Assembly (NCBI RefSeq): GCF_011516645.4
Contig: NZ_CP088285.1
Coordinates: 1,816,501 to 1,880,500 of the forward strand
Direction of reading: 5' to 3'
Source of the DNA: Bradyrhizobium septentrionale
Lineage (GTDB): Bacteria; Pseudomonadota; Alphaproteobacteria; Rhizobiales; Xanthobacteraceae
Length of the DNA: 64,000 nucleotides
Shown: piece after piece, positions 17,370 through 25,832 of the stretch
Numbering within the stretch: position 1 is the stretch's first letter
How the letters are laid out: the number at the start of each line of letters is the position of its first letter
Program-made: the position numbers and the translations under genes
Notes under the pieces: generated by a model
Told to the model about the DNA's origin: nothing
Database searches by the model: none
Seen by the model: only the letters and a program-made list of their open reading frames with translations

Positions 17370-18074
17370 ATGTCGAATAAGGATGTCAGCGTGGTGCTCG
17401 CCCATGGCGCGTGGGCCGACGGTTCGAGCTGGGCGCGGGTGATCACGGCGCTCGATGCCGAGGGCATCACCGCGGTGGCGGCGCCGCTGCCCCTGACTTC
17501 GCTCGCGGACGATGTCGCCGCGCTGAACCGCACGCTGGACCGCGTCGAGGGACCGATCGTGCTGGCCGGCCACGCCTATGCCGGCGCCGTCATTGCCGAG
17601 ACCCGTTCGCCGCGCGTCAAGGCGCTGGTCTATGTCGCGGCGCTGGCGCCTGACGAGGGCGAGACCGTCGCCGACGTGTTCTATCGCGCACCGCCACATC
17701 CGTTCGCGCCAAAACTCGCACCCGACGCCAATGGCCTGATCTGGCTGCCGGAGTCCGCCTTCGCATCGGCCTTCGCGCAAGGCGCGCGCGCCGAGGAACT
17801 TGCAGTGCTCGCGGCGGTGCAGCGCCCGATCTCGCCGGCCTGCATCACCGTTCCGGTCGGCCGTCCGCGGTGGAAGGACATCCCGAGCTGGTTCCTGGTT
17901 GCCGAGGACGACCGGATGATCGCGCCGGAGACCCAGCGTAGCATGGCGGCGCGAATGAAGGCTGTGGTGCGTTCACACCCCGTCGATCACACGCCGATCG
18001 TCACAGCGCCAGCGCAGGTCGCGGACATCATCCGAGAGGCGATCAGCGGGCTTGTGACGCAAATCAAATCCTGA
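17370..18074 (+). CDS. Alpha/beta hydrolase-fold protein lacking the serine nucleophile
   Basis: A 234-residue alpha/beta hydrolase related to plant-type esterase / hydroxynitrile-lyase-like proteins (VVLAHGAWADGSSW opening). The nucleophile elbow reads GHAYAG where GHSxGG is expected, so Ser is replaced by Ala. Candidate Asp (AEDDRMI) and His (PVDHTPI) remain. ATG 17370 has GGGAG upstream. It heads the operon next to the CGNR operator. The role is uncertain and it may not act as a hydrolase. Confidence 0.82.
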   Translation: MSNKDVSVVLAHGAWADGSSWARVITALDAEGITAVAAPLPLTSLADDVAALNRTLDRVEGPIVLAGHAYAGAVIAETRSPRVKALVYVAALAPDEGETVADVFYRAPPHPFAPKLAPDANGLIWLPESAFASAFAQGARAEELAVLAAVQRPISPACITVPVGRPRWKDIPSWFLVAEDDRMIAPETQRSMAARMKAVVRSHPVDHTPIVTAPAQVADIIREAISGLVTQIKS

Positions 18075-18109
18075 CCCCACCACCACATCACGACCACAAG
18101 GAGTGACAG

Positions 18110-18964
18110 ATGTCCCAGCTCAAATATCGCACCGCCGATGTCGATGGCTTCAAGGTGTTCTATCGCGAGGCCGGATCGCCCGGCGCGCCAAAGCTTTTGC
18201 TGCTGCACGGCTTCCCGAGCGCGGGCCATATGTTCCGCGATCTGTTTCCGCTTCTCGCGGACAAATTCCACATCGTGGCGCCTGATCTGCCCGGCTTCGG
18301 CCAGTCCGACATGCCGGCGCGCGACAAGTTCGCCTACACCTTCGACAACATCGCCAGCGTGATCGACCGCTTCACCGAGGTGATCGGCTTCGACCGATAC
18401 GCGGTCTATGTGTTCGACTACGGCGCGCCGACCGGCTTCCGCCTCGCGCTCAAGCATCCGGAGCGGATCACCGCGATCATCTCGCAGAACGGCAACGCCT
18501 ATGAGGAGGGCCTGAGCGACGGCTGGACGCCGATCAAGGCCTATTGGCAGGATCCCTCGCCGGCGAACCGTGACGCGCTGCGCGCGTTCCTGACGCCGGA
18601 CACCACGCGCTGGCAGTACACCCACGGCACGACAAATGCCGAGGCGGTGTCGCCCGATGGCCAGAACCTCGACAATTACTACATGGCGCGGCCCGGCGCC
18701 CATGACGTGCAGCTCGACCTGTTCGGCGACTACAAGAGCAACGTCGCGCTCTACCCGGCCTTCCAGAATTACTTCCGCGCCCATCAGCCGCCGTTCCTCG
18801 CGGTGTGGGGCAAGAACGATCCGTTCTTCCTGCCGCCGGGCGCCGAAGCCTTCAAGCGCGACAATCCGCGCGCGGTGGTGCGCTTCTTCGATACCGGCCA
18901 TTTCGCGCTGGAGACGCATGCTGCCGAGATCGCGCAAGCCATCCGCGAATTCCTGAGCCGCTGA
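18110..18964 (+). CDS. Alpha/beta hydrolase, Asp-nucleophile type
   Basis: A 284-residue protein resembling epoxide hydrolases and haloalkane/fluoroacetate dehalogenases. It has the oxyanion segment HGFPSAG, the DLPGFGQSDMP strand, a nucleophile elbow VFDYGAP with Asp where lipases have Ser, late acid region WGKNDPFF and His in DTGHFALE. The start has GGAG 6 nt upstream. The 35-bp gap to the previous gene suggests one operon. The substrate (epoxide or halide) cannot be assigned. Confidence 0.82.
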   Translation: MSQLKYRTADVDGFKVFYREAGSPGAPKLLLLHGFPSAGHMFRDLFPLLADKFHIVAPDLPGFGQSDMPARDKFAYTFDNIASVIDRFTEVIGFDRYAVYVFDYGAPTGFRLALKHPERITAIISQNGNAYEEGLSDGWTPIKAYWQDPSPANRDALRAFLTPDTTRWQYTHGTTNAEAVSPDGQNLDNYYMARPGAHDVQLDLFGDYKSNVALYPAFQNYFRAHQPPFLAVWGKNDPFFLPPGAEAFKRDNPRAVVRFFDTGHFALETHAAEIAQAIREFLSR

Positions 18965-18997
18965 CGTCACCCGCGCCGATCACCAGGGAATATGCAC

Positions 18998-19768
18998 ATG
19001 ACCGAATCCGTCGCCATCGTGACCGGCGCAAGCTCCGGCATCGGACGGGCCACCGCGCTGCGGCTCGCCCGGGATTTTACGACAATCGTCCTCGTCGCGC
19101 GCAGCGGCGAGAAGCTGCGCGAGGCAGGCCGGGAGATCGATGCCGGCGGCACCACGCCGCTGGCGCTCGACCTCGATCTCGCCGCGCCTGATGCCGCCGA
19201 CGGTGTCGTGAAGGCCACGCTGGATCGCTTCGGCCGCATCGATGCGTTGGTCAATGTCGCAGGCGCTGTGCCCGGGATCGATTTGCTGGAGATGACCGAC
19301 CAGCAATGGGATGCCGGCCTCGCGCTCAAATTCCACGGCGCCAGGCGGCTGACGATCCGCGCCTGGGATGCGCTGAAGACCTCGCAAGGCGCGGTGGTCT
19401 TCACGTCAGGCAATGCCGCCGTGCTGCCGCGCGCCGGCGCAGCCGCGGTGGGCACGATCAACGCAGCGATCGAGGCGCTGGCAAAAGCATTCGCCGAGCG
19501 CGGCATCGACGACGGCGTGCAGGTGAACTGCGTATCGCCGGGCGCCATCATGACCGGACGGCGCCTTGCGATGCTGGAGAAGGCCGCGGCGGCCAGGCAG
19601 GTCGACGTCGAGACTGCGAAGGCAGGCTTCCTCAGGCAGGCCGGCATCAAGCGGTTCGGCTCGGCGGAAGAGATCGCCGATCTCATCGCGTTCGCCGTGT
19701 CGCCGCCGGCGCACTGGATGACCGGCACTGTGCTGCGCATGGATGGCGGCGAGATCAGGACCGTGTGA
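18998..19768 (+). CDS. SDR-fold oxidoreductase lacking the YxxxK pair
   Basis: A 256-residue short-chain dehydrogenase fold. The nucleotide motif TGASSGIG is intact. At the catalytic position, PRAGAAAVGTINAAIEAL aligns so that the usual Tyr and Lys are Val and Asn. A serine remains in VVFTSGN. It may bind NAD(P) without standard reductase activity. ATG 18998 lies 9 nt after AGGG; ATG 18992 is the alternative. Third gene of the CGNR-linked operon. Confidence 0.82.
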   Translation: MTESVAIVTGASSGIGRATALRLARDFTTIVLVARSGEKLREAGREIDAGGTTPLALDLDLAAPDAADGVVKATLDRFGRIDALVNVAGAVPGIDLLEMTDQQWDAGLALKFHGARRLTIRAWDALKTSQGAVVFTSGNAAVLPRAGAAAVGTINAAIEALAKAFAERGIDDGVQVNCVSPGAIMTGRRLAMLEKAAAARQVDVETAKAGFLRQAGIKRFGSAEEIADLIAFAVSPPAHWMTGTVLRMDGGEIRTV

Positions 19769-19795
19769 GACCGCGCCATCTGCGTGATCCCCTGT

Positions 19796-19922
19796 CTTCC
19801 CCTTCCTCCTGACGGGGAAAGGCCGGGATGGGGGTCAGCAGCAGACGCCGCTGTATGCGGAGAGAGATCCCCACCCGCTTTGCTCTGGCGAGCAAAGCGA
19901 CCTCCCCTTTTCAAGGGGAGGT
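19796..19922. repeat. Intergenic palindromic repeat
   Basis: CTTCCCCTTCCTCC...GGGATGGGGGT...GATCCCCACCC...ACCTCCCCTTTTCAAGGGGAGGT forms nested inverted repeats; AACCTCCCCTTTTCAAGGGGAGG-type arms are clearest near 19900-19922. It is related to 12468-12592. It separates the SDR from the tautomerase gene. Confidence 0.55.
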
Positions 19923-20015
19923 TTGGAGTACGCATGGCCCGAATGAAGGTCTGCTTGACGGCGCGGCTGCCCGTGCGGAATCTGAACAGATCGACATCCC
20001 AGCGAGGTCACGCAG

Positions 20016-20465
20016 ATGCCAACCTATTACTGCACCAGCGCGCAGGGCCGCCTCAGCGCGGAGCAAAAGAGCCGGATCGCGGGCGAGATCACCCGGATCC
20101 ATGCCGAAGTGACGGGCGCGCCGAGCTATTTTGCCCAGGTGATCTTCAGCGAGGTCGCCGCGGGCAACTGGTTCATGGGTGGCGTCCCGGTCGCGCATGA
20201 TCATATCTTCGTCTACGGCCACATCCGCTCCGGCCGCGCCGCGGTCGACAAGACGCGGATGATCAGGCTGATGGCCGACTCCGTCGCGCAGGCCGCCGAT
20301 GTCGACAGCAAGCGCGCGGTCTGGGTCTATCTCAACGAATTGCAGCCGCGGCAGATGATCGAATTCGGCCATGTGCTGCCCGAGCCCGGCGACGAGCCGG
20401 CCTGGACCGACGCGCTGCCGGAGGCGGACCGCAATTTCATGCAGTCGATCGGCAAGCGGCGCTGA
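20016..20465 (+). CDS. cis-CaaD-like tautomerase
   Basis: A 149-residue member of the tautomerase superfamily, the same length as cis-3-chloroacrylic acid dehalogenase. After removal of Met it begins with Pro1 (PTYYCT). His28, Arg70, Arg73, Tyr104 and Glu115 match the cis-CaaD catalytic set (P1, H28, R70, R73, Y103, E114) allowing one inserted residue. A hydratase/dehalogenase activity producing malonate semialdehyde is therefore plausible. A GAGG ribosome site is present. It lies 247 bp after the SDR, across a repeat. Confidence 0.85.
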   Translation: MPTYYCTSAQGRLSAEQKSRIAGEITRIHAEVTGAPSYFAQVIFSEVAAGNWFMGGVPVAHDHIFVYGHIRSGRAAVDKTRMIRLMADSVAQAADVDSKRAVWVYLNELQPRQMIEFGHVLPEPGDEPAWTDALPEADRNFMQSIGKRR

Positions 20466-20471
20466 GAGCGC

Positions 20472-21773
20472 CTACGCCCCGGTGACGCGCCAGATCACGT
20501 TGCCGACATCGTCGGCCACCAGCAGCGAGCCGTCGGGACCGAGTGCGACGCCGACCGGGCGGCCGTACGACACCTTCTCGTCGGGCGCGAGGAAGCCCGA
20601 CAGGATGTCGCGCGCGGGCCCCGAGGGACGGCCGTTGCTGAACGGCACGAACACCACCTTGTAGCCCGACAGCGTCGAGCGATTCCACGAGCCGTGCTGG
20701 CCGATCACCATGCCGTCGGAGAAGCCCGGCAGCGTGCCCGCGGGCATCCAGCACAGGCCGAGCGAAGCGGTGTGGCCGCCGAGCGCGTAGTCCGGCTGGA
20801 TCGCCTTGGCGACCAGCGCCGGATCCTGCGGCACGCGATCGTCCACCGTCTGCCCCCAGTAGCAATAGGGCCAGCCGTAGAAGCCGCCGTCGCGCACCGA
20901 GGTCAGATAGTCCGGCGGCGTCTCGTCGCCGATGCCGTCGCGCTCGTTGACGACGGTCCACAGCACATTCGTCGTCGGCTCCCACGCGATCCCAACCGGA
21001 TTGCGCAGGCCGCCGGCGAAGATCCGGCTGGTGCCGGCGACGAGATCGAGCTCGTAGATCGCGGCCCGGCCTTCTTCAACCTTCATGCCGTTCTCGGCGA
21101 TGTTGCTGAGCGAGCCGACGCCGGCATAGAGCTTCTTGCCGTCGGCGCTCGGCAACAGGCTGCGCGTCCAATGCCCGTCGGGCTTGAAGGTGACGAGCTT
21201 GCGTCCCTCTGCCGTGATGCGGTCCGCGCCCGCGGTGTAGGGAAAGGCGACCACGCCGTCGGTGTTGCCGACATAGAAGGTGTCGCCGACCAGCGCCATG
21301 CCGAACGGTTGGCGCAGGCCCTCCATGAAGGCACTGCTGCTTTCGGCAACACCGTCGCCGTCACGGTCGCGCAGCAACGTGACGCGGTTGGCGCTGACGC
21401 CGAGCGCGGCGGCGCGGCGCATCGTCGCCTGCATCGCATAGTGGAACACGCTGCGCGGGGTGCCGGCGATCTGCGTCGCCTCGGCGATCAGCACATCGCC
21501 ATTGGGCAGCACGTTGATCCAGCGCGGATGATCGAGCCCGGCTGCAAAGGCGTTAACCTTGAGCCCGGGCGCGGCGGCCGGAAGCTGGCCCTTGTCCCAG
21601 CCGCGTGCCGTCGGCATCTTCAGCGTCGGGATCGCGCCCTGCGACTTTGCCGCCGGAATCTGCGGCGCGCTGCCCCAGGCGGGCGCCGGCGCTACGCCCT
21701 GCATCCGCCGCCACGCCACGGCGCCCGCACCGATCGCCGCAACGACGCGGGCAAAAACTCCAGACGTGCTCAT
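20472..21773 (-). CDS. PQQ-type sugar (sorbosone) dehydrogenase family protein
   Basis: A 433-residue beta-propeller protein of the L-sorbosone / glucose dehydrogenase family. It begins with an export-like N-terminus (MSTSGVFARVVAAIGAGAVAW). Repeated propeller motifs include LDHPRWINVLPNGDVLIAE, RQPFGMALVGDTFYVG, GLRNPVGIAWEP and GFYGWPYCYWG. Probably periplasmic, oxidising aldoses with PQQ. ATG 21773 has AGGGGA upstream. Convergent with the tautomerase gene. Confidence 0.85.
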   Translation of the reverse strand: MSTSGVFARVVAAIGAGAVAWRRMQGVAPAPAWGSAPQIPAAKSQGAIPTLKMPTARGWDKGQLPAAAPGLKVNAFAAGLDHPRWINVLPNGDVLIAEATQIAGTPRSVFHYAMQATMRRAAALGVSANRVTLLRDRDGDGVAESSSAFMEGLRQPFGMALVGDTFYVGNTDGVVAFPYTAGADRITAEGRKLVTFKPDGHWTRSLLPSADGKKLYAGVGSLSNIAENGMKVEEGRAAIYELDLVAGTSRIFAGGLRNPVGIAWEPTTNVLWTVVNERDGIGDETPPDYLTSVRDGGFYGWPYCYWGQTVDDRVPQDPALVAKAIQPDYALGGHTASLGLCWMPAGTLPGFSDGMVIGQHGSWNRSTLSGYKVVFVPFSNGRPSGPARDILSGFLAPDEKVSYGRPVGVALGPDGSLLVADDVGNVIWRVTGA

Positions 21774-22230
21774 GAACTTCCCCTGTACTTGTGCCGTGTT
21801 ATTTCGCCTTGCTGGCCGGCTGCGACCGGCAAGAGCATTGGCATAATGCCGGCCCTGATGACAGTAGTTATACGATCTTCGCAGCCGCCCTCGAATCGAG
21901 GAAACTGTGCACACGCTCCCTTGTCAGAGCGTTTTCCTCCCTGAGACCTTGCCCGCCGCAGTGGCGGGCTTCCTTTTGCGGAACGCCCCGCTTTTTCGAA
22001 GCACGGCTGCGCGGCCCGGCCGTGGACCGTTATAGCCAGGAGGGCATAGCGGACCAGCGCGGGATGCATACTGCTGCGCAGAGACGTGCGTACCGGTCCT
22101 TCAGGGTCCAAGCCCCCTCACCAAAATCTGATCCCACCCTCGTGCAGCTTCACCTTCATGGGGTGCATGGCAGATCAGGAACGCTGCTCCATGCCGGTCG
22201 CTGGTCGGGACACCAGCACGGAGAGTCTGA
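21774..22230. other. Gene-free interval with possible small RNA
   Basis: This 457-bp stretch has no convincing coding frame. A rho-independent terminator at 21951-21977 on the plus strand has no gene before it, so a short transcript starting somewhere after 21840 is possible. The rest (about 21980-22230) would be the leader of the secreted protein at 22231. Confidence 0.35.
21951..21977 (+). terminator. Orphan rho-independent terminator
   Basis: GCCCGCC (21951-21957) pairs with GGCGGGC (21963-21969), followed by TTCCTTTT. No coding gene ends just upstream on the plus strand. Confidence 0.6.
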
Positions 22231-22518
22231 ATGCAACGGAAGACCAAGATACTGACCCTGGCCGTGGCGTCCCTGATTGCAACGACAGCAGGTGCGTTCG
22301 CGCAGGGCTATTATCCGTATAGGAGCCCCGATGCGAGATACTACGGCGGTCCGCGCTACGAGACCGTTCAACCGCACGTGATGTACCAACCGGCGCAACC
22401 GGGCCGGTACGGCGCGATGAACGGCAGCAACCATCCGGCGCCGAGTTCGACCCAGGGCGACGTTGGTCCTGAAGGGAACAACAACGGCACGCTGACCGGC
22501 GTCTACCGACAGTGGTAG
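22231..22518 (+). CDS. Small secreted hypothetical protein
   Basis: 95 residues with a signal peptide (about 1-25, ending AGAFAQ). A Tyr/Pro/Gly-rich mature region follows (YYPYRSPDARYYGGPRYETV), ending with a SSTQGDVGPEGNNNGTLTG tail. GGAGAG lies 6 nt before the ATG. Related small exported proteins are common in Bradyrhizobium; no function is known. A strong terminator follows. Confidence 0.75.
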   Translation: MQRKTKILTLAVASLIATTAGAFAQGYYPYRSPDARYYGGPRYETVQPHVMYQPAQPGRYGAMNGSNHPAPSSTQGDVGPEGNNNGTLTGVYRQW

Positions 22519-22534
22519 TCCACGCAAAATAAAA

Positions 22535-22568
22535 GGCCCATCGCTCGGCCTGAGCGATGGGCCTTTTT
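22535..22568. terminator. Bidirectional terminator
   Basis: GGCCCATCGCTC (22535-22546) and GAGCGATGGGCC (22552-22563) form a 12-bp perfect stem, with AAAATAAAA before and TTTTT after. It serves the secreted-protein gene and the convergent Crp-family gene. Confidence 0.85.
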
Positions 22569-22665
22569 GCTGTTCCTCACCCGGCCGCCTGGACATGCAC
22601 GGGCGTCTCCGCCTCCAGCGCGGAAGAACTGCGTGCTGCAGGCGCCGTTCAAGGCCGCGCGGCGG

Positions 22666-23343
22666 TCAGTCTTTCCGGTCTATCTCGGGCTTGTCGCGCA
22701 GAACAGCGTTCAGAAGCGAGCTGTGAACTTCGATCTTTCCGTTGTAGCTGATGAAGCCGAGCTTGCGGAACTTGTTCATGAAGAAGCTAACCCTTGAACG
22801 GGTCGCACCGATCATTTCGGCCAGCGTTTCCTGGCTGATCTCGACGTCAATGGGCTGCGCGCTGGTTTCCTTGCCGAAATTTGCCAGCAGGAGCAGCAGG
22901 CGCGCCAAGCGCTTCTCGCTGGAATTGAAAAGTTGGTCGATCAGGTCTTCTTCCATTCGGCTATTGCGCGCGAGCAGATAGGTCATGAACAACTGAGAGA
23001 ACATCGGCTTGGCTTCGAGCGTTGAAATCATCGCCGTCTTCGATATTCGCGTGATGACGCAGTCCTCCATTGCCGTGGTCGTGGCAATCCGCAATGGATG
23101 ACCGTTGAGGCAGCCCTCACCAAAGAATTGTCCCGGCTCCAGGATCCCGACCACGGCTTCCTTACCTTGGTCAGAAACGACTGTGAGTTTGACCTTTCCT
23201 TCTTGAATGTAGAATACCGCGTCCGCGACATCTCCCTGCGCGAATACGTTCTGGCCTTTGCCAAAGCTAGAAATCGATTTTCCGGCCCCAACCTTGGCCA
23301 GGAAGGTTTTGGGATCAAACAAGTCCTTCGCGGGCTTAACCAA
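22666..23343 (-). CDS. Crp/Fnr family transcriptional regulator
   Basis: 225 residues with a cyclic-nucleotide-binding fold (about 25-140) and a winged helix near the C-terminus (SQETLAEMIGATRSRVSFFMNKF). FNR-type N-terminal cysteines are absent, so it should not sense oxygen through an iron-sulfur cluster. The best start is TTG 23343. Homologues with the same LARLLLLLANFGKE and KFRKLGFISYNGKIEVHSSLL blocks are common in Bradyrhizobium. The ligand is unknown. It lies far from the FixK boxes and is not obviously part of that circuit. Confidence 0.88.
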   Translation of the reverse strand: MVKPAKDLFDPKTFLAKVGAGKSISSFGKGQNVFAQGDVADAVFYIQEGKVKLTVVSDQGKEAVVGILEPGQFFGEGCLNGHPLRIATTTAMEDCVITRISKTAMISTLEAKPMFSQLFMTYLLARNSRMEEDLIDQLFNSSEKRLARLLLLLANFGKETSAQPIDVEISQETLAEMIGATRSRVSFFMNKFRKLGFISYNGKIEVHSSLLNAVLRDKPEIDRKD

Positions 23344-23550
23344 AACGGCACTCTCGTTCGCTGGGCGTTAGCATGCTGTCATGCTACCAAGATTCTGCAG
23401 GATGTTCATCCGTTGAACGGCGCGCGCAGCGGGAAATTGGCGTCAAAACGACGCGCTTGACCACCGTTGCAAGAGCCACTGCGCGAGATGCGGGCATGTC
23501 GAGAAGTTGCGCGTCTTTGCGCGGATTTCACCCTGTCGCGGGTTGCCTGA

Positions 23551-23943
23551 TTAGCCGCGGCGCTCCGCGGCCTTGCCGCTGCCGAGCGATTCGGCACAGG
23601 CCTTCGCAACCGCCGAGTTTGGCTCAGTGCTTCCCGGCATCGTGGCCCAACCGCCTTTTTCGACAAACCTGCTCTGGTCGAATGAATAAGTCGCCTTCTT
23701 CATTTCGGCCAGGTTCGTCGAGGCATCGGCGGCTTGTCGGAACCTGTCAACGCAGATGGGTGTGAGAGCTGCGACGACGGCCGTCGCAGCACGGTTGCTC
23801 GCGAGGGTCTCGGCCGACCCGCCCGTCACCCAGCCCCCCCAGCTGAACCCCACGATCGCCAGAGCAATTGCTCCGCCTGCAGCGCCCCATAACGCGGGCC
23901 GCATGGCAGCTTTTGTTTCCTTGGAGATTTCCATGATCTTCAT
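23551..23943 (-). CDS. Single-pass membrane hypothetical protein
   Basis: 130 residues (or 127 from the second Met). One N-terminal membrane helix (ALWGAAGGAIALAIVGFSW) follows a short cytosolic SKETKAAMRP segment. A soluble region follows with CVDRFRQAADASTNLAEMKKA and a C-terminal FVEKGGWATMPGS. Similar proteins occur widely in Bradyrhizobium; function unknown. Confidence 0.7.
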   Translation of the reverse strand: MKIMEISKETKAAMRPALWGAAGGAIALAIVGFSWGGWVTGGSAETLASNRAATAVVAALTPICVDRFRQAADASTNLAEMKKATYSFDQSRFVEKGGWATMPGSTEPNSAVAKACAESLGSGKAAERRG

Positions 23944-24421
23944 CCTGACCTAGAGGTTTGGGACAGTTCGTGAGACCAAGACACGTCGATTGATCGGTGT
24001 CTGTACCAAATTGCTCATTCGGGCGCGGATGGACCTTCGGGGATGGCCTGGTGTACCGCTTGTTTGTGCCCGCGATGCTCCTGAGCTGCGCGGTCGCTGT
24101 CGCGATTCCTCCACCGCGCAGTTGGGTACGAGCGGTGTGCCCAAATAGTCGGTTCCGTGTTCCTTTTTGGACAGACAGGGAGGGCCCTCGCCGATCTATT
24201 CCGTACATTGCACGACTTGAAATATATTACCGATCAGCCCGGCCCTCGCGGCCGGGCTTTTCGCTTCAGATCGCCCGTTCCGATCAAACGGCGGAATGAC
24301 ACCGGCGTCCCGGCAAAGCGAGAGAGCCTTCCTACGGCGGTTTCGAGCGCAGAGGTGCCCGGTTCGCGTGAAGAAAACACGTCAAACCAAAAAACCGCCT
24401 GGGATTCAATCAGAACCGCCA
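23944..24421. other. Gene-free interval with orphan terminator
   Basis: No convincing gene in about 480 bp. GCCCGGCC (24237-24244) / GGCCGGGC (24250-24257) followed by TTTT is a clear plus-strand terminator with no coding gene before it. A small RNA ending there is possible but I see no firm promoter. Confidence 0.35.
24237..24261 (+). terminator. Orphan rho-independent terminator
   Basis: An 8-bp GC stem (24237-24244 with 24250-24257), loop CTCGC, then TTTT. Confidence 0.6.
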
Positions 24422-24460
24422 ATCGAGGCCCATCGCTCAGTCCGAGCGATGGGCCTCGAT
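24422..24460. terminator. Long hairpin downstream of serine hydrolase
   Basis: Perfect 17-bp arms (24422-24438 and 24444-24460) flank AGTCC. The inner 12 bp, GGCCCATCGCTC, is identical to the terminator stem at 22535. It lies after the minus-strand serine-hydrolase gene, so it probably ends that transcript, although the T-tract is weak. Confidence 0.6.
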
Positions 24461-24496
24461 GCCTTGCTGAAAGAGATCTCACACTGCGGTCACGGT

Positions 24497-25765
24497 TCAC
24501 TTCACCATCGCGCCGTAGACGATGTCCTGCACGTTCTCACGATAATATTTGCGCAGCTCGCCGGGCGCTGCGGTTCCCACCACCACGACGAGGCGTTCCT
24601 TCGGATCGCAGAAGAACTGCGTGCCGTTGGCACCGTTCCAGGTGAACTCGCCGGGATTGCCCGGCACCGACGACAGGCCCTCGCTGGTCCGCACCGCGAC
24701 CGACAGCCCGAAGCCGAAACCGCCGCGATGCGGCTCGACGGCGGCGACGTTGTTCTTGATCTCGGGCCCGAGATGGTTCGAGGTCATGTGATGCACCGTC
24801 TTGGGGCTGAGGATGCGCTGGCCGTCGAGCTCGCCGCCGTTGAGCAGCATCTGTCCGAAGCGGAGATAGTCGCCGACGGTGGCGAACGAGCAGGCGCCGC
24901 CGCAGTCGAACTTGATCGGTGCGTCGAGCACCCTGATCGATTGCGGCTTGCCGGTCAGCGGGTCGTTGGCGAACGGCCGCGCCAGCCGCGCGCGCTGGGC
25001 GTCGGTCAGGTGGAACGTCGCATCCTTCATGCCGAGCGGTGTCCACACATTGGCCTTGAGATAGTCGCCGAGCCGCTCGCCCGAGACCTTCTCGACCACG
25101 GCGCCGAGCACGTCGATCGAGAAGCCGTATTCGAACTCGGTGCCAGGCTGATGCACCAGAGGCAGCTTGGTCATGCGGTCGATAAAGGCCTGAGTGTCGC
25201 CCTCGACCGCCGGCGCCGTGCCTTCGGGATAGAGCCGGGCCAGCGCGCTCGAACTGTCGGGCCGACCGCCATACATCAGGCCTGAGGTGTGGCGATAGAG
25301 ATCATGGATCAGAATCGGCCGGGCCTGCGGCTCCATCTTCAGCGAGCCGTCCTCCTGGGGCACGCCGACCTTCATGTCGGCAAATGCAGGATAGTACTCG
25401 GCGACCTTGGACTGCAGCGGCAGCCTACCCTGCTCCATGAGCGTCAGCCCGGCAACCGCCGCCATCGGCTTGGTCATCGACGCCAGCGCGAACACCGCAT
25501 CGATCGGCATCGGCGTGCCCTTCACAGGATCGAGCTGGCCATAGGCCTTGTAATGCACGAGCTTGCCGTCGCGCGCGATCGCCACCACAGCGCCGGGCAC
25601 CCGCTTGGCCGTGATCTCGCGCGCGAAGAAATCGTCGAGCCGCGCCAGCCCAGCTTTCGAAAACCCGGCCTGGTCGGGCTTTATCTCGGGCAGCGGCGCG
25701 GCGTGAGCGATGTTGAAAGCAAGGCCAGTCGCGGCGACAGCCGCGGCAATAACGGTTTTTCTCAT
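24497..25765 (-). CDS. Serine hydrolase, class C beta-lactamase family
   Basis: 422 residues. A signal peptide (about 1-22) directs it to the periplasm. The nucleophile motif SxxK is SMTK (near residue 96), within VFALASMTKPMAAVAGL. The second motif is a tyrosine in FEYGFSIDVLG (YxN-type position). Probably an esterase, D-peptidase or lactamase-like enzyme; a true beta-lactamase role cannot be claimed. GAGG lies before ATG 25765. Confidence 0.88.
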   Translation of the reverse strand: MRKTVIAAAVAATGLAFNIAHAAPLPEIKPDQAGFSKAGLARLDDFFAREITAKRVPGAVVAIARDGKLVHYKAYGQLDPVKGTPMPIDAVFALASMTKPMAAVAGLTLMEQGRLPLQSKVAEYYPAFADMKVGVPQEDGSLKMEPQARPILIHDLYRHTSGLMYGGRPDSSSALARLYPEGTAPAVEGDTQAFIDRMTKLPLVHQPGTEFEYGFSIDVLGAVVEKVSGERLGDYLKANVWTPLGMKDATFHLTDAQRARLARPFANDPLTGKPQSIRVLDAPIKFDCGGACSFATVGDYLRFGQMLLNGGELDGQRILSPKTVHHMTSNHLGPEIKNNVAAVEPHRGGFGFGLSVAVRTSEGLSSVPGNPGEFTWNGANGTQFFCDPKERLVVVVGTAAPGELRKYYRENVQDIVYGAMVK

Positions 25766-25832
25766 TGTTTCCTCACCGGGGACTGCGGGCGATTGTTTAT
25801 GGTGTTCGCTGCCCGCACCCGGAGGGCTTAGA

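Noticed and set aside
22666..23343. Calling the Crp-family protein FixK or FNR
   Set aside because: No FNR cysteines, no FixK-type box nearby, and it sits outside the island.
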